From Dactylellina haptotyla (Eukaryota > Ascomycota > Orbiliomycetes > Orbiliales > Orbiliaceae): a DNA stretch of 64,000 bases. The DNA lies in NCBI GenBank assembly GCA_031310005.1, contig CM062382.1, forward strand, positions 3,410,001 through 3,474,000, read 5' to 3'. This document shows positions 58,501 to 64,000 of this stretch, piece by piece; position 1 is the first letter of the stretch; each line of letters opens with the position of its first letter. A program made the translations under genes and the position numbers. The notes below the pieces were generated by a model. The model saw only the letters and a list, made by a program, of their open reading frames with translations. It searched no databases and was not told the origin of the DNA.

Positions 58501-60066
58501 ATGAGGTAGGCATTTGTATCCTTATTAATTGGAGATGCTTAAACTAAAATGATTTAACTTCATGGCTAGGGCCGCAATAGGCGAGCAGGGGCTGTGACCG
58601 GACTACTATCTACTTTTTCTGGCTAGGCCTTCGATGCGCCTCTAACATGCAAGCTGCAAGCCCATCTGATATAGAGTTTTTCCCACTAGTTCAAGGGGTA
58701 ACCGGTTCCATTAATTCCGATTTTTGGGTGCTTCGATTGCATACTGGTATACAGCTATCTGTGCATTTACAATACCAAAAACAGATACGCCTCATCGGAG
58801 ACGCTATCCCCATCCTGGTTCCGTTTATAACCCGAAGCCTCCCGGAGACCTGGTCTTAACACCTACATAGGAGGAAGAACCGAACAATTGTCCCTCATTT
58901 TTCCGGTAGTTTAAAATTAATCCATAGACCAACGACATTTTAGAATATGCAGCCAGTATGATAATGCACGCCAGATGTTTGGTCAGGGTTATCAACTGTT
59001 TTTATTCAATATGGGTACTTGCAACCGACTGGGAGCACCAATAGCACCACCTCTGCATGTAAACTGAATATACTAAACGAGTCTATTCTGAGAAATATTC
59101 AGCTCGCAAATTCGAAAATAAGCTCTTGAAAATTTTGTTGCCATCACTTCTTGTGTCGTCACTCTCATTAATAAGAATGCTGTCAATATAATATTTAAGC
59201 TCAAATAGTGATATTCGCTTACAGGTCTGGTGTGGAGACGTTGACTCGGGCTCGAACCAAACCAAACAACGCAGAAGTTAACTAATAATGCTGGAAAATT
59301 GAACTTAACCAAATCAATACCAAAAGAATAGATTAAGAGAAAGAAAGGCTAACAATCCGACTAAGCTAACTGGAGCCAAATCTGGTTTACTAGTACAAAC
59401 CGATCTCCAGATACGGAAAGATTAACCTATTTCGGTGGCAATTGAGAAACTCGAGATAGCAAGCTTTGTACTAAACCGGCGAAATGAAGGTTACTCATGC
59501 CTGAATAATAATTATTGTTCTTAGTACATGTACCGCCGTTGATGACACGCCACGCAGTAGGGTACATTCGCGTGGAAAGCACCGTGCATACTTGACATAT
59601 TATCCGGCGAAACGGCTAACGTATGCAACGTATTGCCTATTTGATTTACTCTTACTATGAAAGCTTTGTATGGCCCGGGGATCGGTACTAAGAGATCAAG
59701 ATTGTTTTCTCTCGATCTTATTCAGATGATCATAGGTTTAGTCCACGTGGTGGATACGAGGGGCTTGAGGTGGCCAATATACCGAAAAAGAGAAGGCTTA
59801 GTTCGATGGCCTTCCTCCCGCTCCCTACTACCGAAGGTCTGGATAGGGACGTACGCACCTCAGTTCCAGGTAAGCCCAACACCCGCTCGCCATCGGTTTA
59901 ATTGTATACTTCGCATATTGAACTACACAGGATAATTCCGGGCAGATTTCTTTCCACAAGAGTTTATTTGATCCCTTGACTATATACAAAAACATCGAAG
60001 CTCATTAGATTGTTTTTATGACTCAATAAAGATGCTCCAACCGTTTATACTGCATGGTTTAACTAT
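58501..60066. other. 1.5-kb intergenic region
   Basis: No supported gene between the upstream exons of the PLP protein and the 3' end of the LPMO gene. Confidence 0.4.
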
Positions 60067-61327
60067 TTATACGGGTTGGCACTGGGAATAGTAATCGTTG
60101 AGAACCACACACTTGTATCCACTGATACAAGAGGTTGGTCCTGTGGAACCGATTCCACCACATTGCGCCCAAGCTCCGGCACCGGTACCACCACCGGCAG
60201 ATGTAGTTGTGGTGCGAGAAGAGGTTGTCGTTGTCCGACTGCTTGTTGTGCTAGCTGTGGTTGTTCGGGTCGACGAGCTCGTGGTAGTTGTACGAGTTGT
60301 GGTAGATAACGTAGTTGTCGTTCGAGTTGTGGTGACGGGGGACGTGGTAGTGGTTGCCCCCCGTACCGATGGGGCATACGAAGTTGGATTGTAAGCTTCA
60401 CTTGTGGCAGTAACAGCAGTCTGGAGCGCAGGGGCCGCTTTTGACCAGATAGGCCCTCCTGGTGCAGTATAAATCTTTTGGCCTGCGTTGATCTGATAAA
60501 GGGAGACGAGGATCTAAAAAGGTGGATTGGTTAGTCTGGGTTTGTAAAGGAAGAACGCAAATAAGGCAAGTAAGAAGGACTTACGCCATCCGTATCATTA
60601 GGATTATAGGCCCCTGGAAGAGCTACACCGCTTGGGGCGTCACTGCCTCCACCAGTTACTTTCAAATGCACGCAGGATGGATAAAACTGCGCCCCATTTA
60701 CATCCTGTGCAACATGGAGACCCAGAATTTCATGACGGAGTAAATACTCCCCAGCCGCAATGGTTGGAGGGATTGTGACCTTCCACCAAGCTCCCTGGCG
60801 GGCAAGATAATCTGATCCCCAAGGAGGGGTCTTAGCTGCATCATAGCCAAACTGATCGATCTTGAACCATGGCGAGCCAGAGTCTCCCTTGAAGCTGGCA
60901 CAGTTGGGTGTGCATTTGGCCATGTAAGTCATAACTGGGCCCGAATGAGAGGAGCCCCACTGGTCCCAAACCAATCTCCTATTTGAGCAAAAGATTAGGT
61001 CGCGGTAAATATTTTTAAATTGTTTTTGCCAGAAATATGTACTTACAAGGTATCTCCGGCAGCTACCTCAATGGTACCGACGTTCAAAGGGTTGTTTCCT
61101 CCGTTATTGCATGTAATATTTGGACCGGTCATACCAACAACTGGGCCGTTGTCTAAGATTGTTCGATCATATCGAAGCGGGATAGGACTGAGGTATGGAT
61201 CAGAGTATGGCTGCCATAACCCGTAGGAAACACCTTTATGGTCAACATATTTGAGAAAGCCATGGGCAGAAACAGAGCCACTAAGGGCGAAAGCAACGGT
61301 CGCAGAGATGTAGAAATGCATATTCAC
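60067..61327 (-). CDS. AA9 lytic polysaccharide monooxygenase with CBM1
   Basis: Exons 61327-61047, 60978-60585 and 60513-60067 on the minus strand give 373 residues. Introns of 68 and 71 nt close in phase. The signal peptide ends SVSA, leaving His22 as the mature N-terminus (HGFLKYV), the first copper ligand of the histidine brace. The second His is in [24 protein letters not shown] and [11 protein letters not shown] (axial Tyr) complete the AA9 core. After [16 protein letters not shown] comes a Ser/Thr linker with regularly spaced Arg (TTTTRTTTT units). A C-terminal cellulose-binding CBM1 follows ([20 protein letters not shown], ending DYYSQCQPV). The enzyme is a secreted, copper-dependent oxidative cleaver of cellulose or hemicellulose. 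A TATAAAA box lies 85-91 bp upstream. The product fits a plant-litter or plant-associated lifestyle. Confidence 0.97.
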
Positions 61328-61411
61328 TCGTAGGTGACAATCGATATATCGATATCTGCTGGTAATTTCTAGCTACCGGGCTTATAGGCTAGTTTCATGG
61401 GAGGGGAGCGC

Positions 61412-61418
61412 ATTTTAT
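61412..61418 (-). promoter_or_regulatory. TATA box of the LPMO gene
   Basis: TATAAAA on the minus strand, 85 bp before the ATG at 61327. Confidence 0.5.
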
Positions 61419-62653
61419 ACTTGAGATCGCCTCGGTCCGGGTTACGAGTAGTCATTCATTCATTCTCGGACCCATTACTTATTCGCTTCTACGTCTTTAT
61501 TTAAGAGACGGCATCAAGAACAAGGGCATTTCCCTGAGATATCACATGGCACATGGACAAAATCCAGGTAAACTTCAACATCGTGTTCACTATGTCTCTC
61601 GCATATTCGATTGTAAAAATACGGAATTGGGTACCGACACCTCTGAAACGATTTTTCGGCCTGTTATGGTCCGAGCAAAGAAACCAGGATTCCACAGCCT
61701 CAATTCCACGGTTGCGTTTCCCGAATTAGCTCTCCTGATCACGATTGGGAACAAAGGAGCCAAAATTTCCTGGGTGTGGCCCAGCGTTACCTTGTAGAAA
61801 AAACTTGGCAACTTCTCTATCAACAGATGTTACAGCTGGCGCTGAGGAAATGATAGAATGTGTTGCTGCCAGATGTCTCCCAAAGAGGCAAACGACGTTT
61901 AAACGCGTTTCAGGCGTCGTGTTGTCGGTCCGTCGTGACGGAACCCGAGATTGTGGCACATTGGTTGGAATTAGGGTTAAAGATCTCTGAGGTTTTCAAT
62001 ACTCGCCTCGAAGGTAGTCTGATTTATAGCACAAGGGAGATCATATACTCGATCAGATAAAGATCCATAGGGGTAGATCGATCAAGATCGTAAATGCATG
62101 AGCACCCCACGCGTTCTGATCTCCAATTTATAACCTTCGATCGCATGGCACCATATGGCTAGACATTAGCCTACGTATCCGGTGTTCACTAAGCACCCCT
62201 GCGAGGACTATAGCCAAACTAAGGTTTGGCATTTGCAACCGTATGAAATTCTTCAGTCGGTACTCAGTCTGCAACAACATGGACGTTCCACCAATCGAAA
62301 TGGTTTCAACTACGGTTGCTTAGGTATTGGTCTCACAGGCCGCGTCCAGCTCAAGCTTCAACGAAAAATTATGATTACATCGACTTAGTAAATTTATTTC
62401 TACGCTCAGAGTGATAGAGATCCCGCTCGCCATTTTGCACCATATTTAAAGAGTTAATATCGCATTCGTTGAGATGAGAAAATTAAATAATAATCGTATA
62501 TGATTCTCCCTCAAACCCCATCAAAGTTTCGCTCTCAAGGCAGCATGCCAATATACGTTGGTAAATCGTGTCTACCATGTGTTCGCTACCTTTACACAGA
62601 GCAAGAGATGCTGTTCGCTTATCAGAGGGATTGTTTCAATTAATACAACAAGT
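61419..62653. other. Divergent intergenic region
   Basis: Upstream DNA of the LPMO gene (minus) and the small secreted protein (plus). No gene seen. A TATTTAAA lies about 210 bp before the latter. Confidence 0.4.
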
Positions 62654-63291
62654 ATGAGATTCTCATCAGTTTTTACTCTTGCAGCTCTCGCAGCAGCGGC
62701 TACTGCAATACCATTGGAAGCAGAGGGCGGCATAGTAGTCCAAACGGGCACCGGAAATACCAAGCTAGGGATGCTTTATAAATCATTTGGTAGTGCTTTA
62801 GAAGGCGGTGATACAGAGGAGCAGGAAACTGAGGAACTGGAGCCAATGGAAAGCACCCAGGAGGTGAATCGCAATTTAATCATCGCAGAAAGGCTACCGG
62901 AGCCCACTCACGAGGAGACCATAGTTATTGTGGATGGAAAGCCAGAGGGGCCCGACTTAATCCTGCCAGGATTGCTCAATCTGTTTGCGCCGTTACGACA
63001 GCCTCTGTCACCACTGGAAGGAACTTTGGGAGCACTTGAAGACGTAATCGATCAGTTAAATCATGGCCAGATAGCAGATAGTGCTGGGATTAATGTCAAG
63101 TATGTATGCCTGACCCATCATGATCATTTCATAGAATCGCTGATTGACGCTGACTGCTGAAATCTAGGATCGGAGTTGGTTTCCCAGAGATCGCCGGCCC
63201 GCCAGAAATCCCCGACCTCCTTTCAATGATCGAACCGGCGATGCCAAGATTGATGGCTGGCGATGCTATGATGATTGAAATTGTTCCGTAG
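62654..63291 (+). CDS. Small acidic secreted protein, unknown function
   Basis: Exons 62654-63099 and 63168-63291 give 189 residues. The 68-nt intron (GTATGT...CTAG) closes in phase. A signal peptide (MRFSSVFTLAALAAAATAIP) is followed by an acidic, Glu-rich segment (TEEQETEELEPMESTQEV) and a Leu/Pro-rich C-terminal half (DLILPGLLNLFAPLRQPLSP, then GFPEIAGPPEIPDLLSM). There is no Cys in the mature protein, no TM and no GPI signal. Nothing in it matches a family I know. The size and secretion signal would let it be listed among candidate secreted effectors or surface proteins, but there is no functional evidence. The Met at 62654 was chosen because it begins a perfect signal peptide; an upstream in-frame Met (62558) would bury it. 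Confidence 0.75.
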
Positions 63292-63848
63292 AGAACCGCA
63301 GCTGAAAAATAACAAGTTCAACTAGTTTATAATATTTGTGTTGGCCACTTTAATAGGTACGCTTGGTTTTAATAGGGACAATCTTCGCCCTAGCTATATG
63401 GATATTTCTATGGAACTTTCTATTTATATTTTATATTAATGTTCATTAGATAGACGTTTAGAACAAACATTCAATTGAAACCGTGTAATTGCATTTAGGG
63501 AGGTACCGTGTTATGGTCGTGTCAATGCCACGTGCAGAGTTTCAAGAAGCTTCAATTCCTGGTAGCCTCAAGCCGCCGAAACCAGCTGGGGATTTTTTGC
63601 TGTTTCACCGTCGCCCGGCGTGTATTTTTGGAATTTAAGATATCCCCCAGCTCCAATTATTTGGTCTTTTAAACTTACCATTGTAAAGAATTTCACTTCT
63701 GTCTGTCAACATCCCTTTAAAGTGCAGAAAAATTATAGATTTCTCGCTACTTTAGAATCTTCAAATCAACAAAGCTTGCAAAGCGGCATCCAGCTCCCCA
63801 GTTGAATACCAATACCAAATTCGCAACTCAACTTCCTCCCTGCATATC
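63292..63848. other. Intergenic region
   Basis: AT-rich 3' flank of the small secreted protein gene and promoter of the next gene. No gene seen. Confidence 0.4.
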
Positions 63849-64000
63849 ATGGCCGCCAAGACCGCCCCAACCAAAAACGCTCCCACGGCCGAAATTATCA
63901 CGCCTGGCCTCTCAACTCCAAACTATCCTGATGGTGGCTTCTTCACCGTTAAAGCCGCACCAATCACCATTAATGCGACCAAAGACCAAGTTCTCGACGT
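63849..64000 (+). CDS. 5' end of a gene cut by the window, possibly SRPBCC/START-like
   Basis: The first 50 codons begin MAAKTAPTKNAPTAEIITPG and reach AAPITINATKDQVLDV at the window edge, still open. The context TATCATGGCC and C-ending codons support a real start. The pattern of a short disordered start, then a strand of alternating hydrophobics followed by a helix start at A-T-K-D-Q-V, resembles the N-terminus of SRPBCC/polyketide-cyclase-like lipid-binding proteins. With 50 residues this is only a suggestion. Confidence 0.6.
   Translation, partial: MAAKTAPTKNAPTAEIITPGLSTPNYPDGGFFTVKAAPITINATKDQVLD

Overview
The window looks like chromosomal DNA of a filamentous ascomycete (Pezizomycotina). 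The genes carry short 50-100 nt GT-AG introns with CTAAC/CTRAC-type branch sites. ATP-citrate lyase is encoded as two separate, divergently transcribed subunit genes. There is an AA9 lytic polysaccharide monooxygenase with a fungal CBM1, GPI-type cell-wall proteins and fungal C2H2 regulators. Placement in the Leotiomycetes is possible but is only an impression. Gene models were spliced by eye: donor, acceptor and phase were checked for every multi-exon gene listed, and models that did not close are flagged.

Layout. 1.3-5.3 kb: a MARVEL-type four-TM protein, a PQ-loop transporter-like protein and an unidentified polytopic membrane protein. 5.3-19.8 kb: gene-poor, with one four-exon C2H2 zinc-finger gene (10.3-12.8 kb) and one doubtful small ORF. 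19.9-25.1 kb: two secreted, low-complexity surface proteins, one GPI-type with CPGGYGCP repeats and one with a Cys-rich Apple-like C-terminus. 25-35 kb: two identical tRNA-Asp(GTC) genes in inverted orientation bracket a 7-kb block. That block holds a broken membrane-protein locus with a Ty1/copia RNase H fragment between 16-bp direct repeats, a palindrome-rich patch, a HAD phosphatase and a TPR co-chaperone-like protein.

36.3-42.4 kb: acl2 and acl1 lie head to head across a 2.0-kb shared upstream region. Their products form the enzyme that makes cytosolic acetyl-CoA from citrate. 42.8-50.3 kb: a subtilisin-like protease with an Asn-rich linker, an SDR gene with an apparent one-base frameshift, and an intronless C2H2 regulator. 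53.3-64 kb looks accessory: a matrixin-like metalloprotease with no signal peptide, a very large protein with two tandem PLP-decarboxylase-like modules, an AA9 LPMO, a small acidic secreted protein, and the first 50 codons of a gene that runs off the end.

The most unusual items are the tandem PLP protein (with 5' exons I could not join in phase), the matrixin-like protein, and the copia fragment bounded by exact direct repeats. No CRISPR, prophage or complete transposon was seen.
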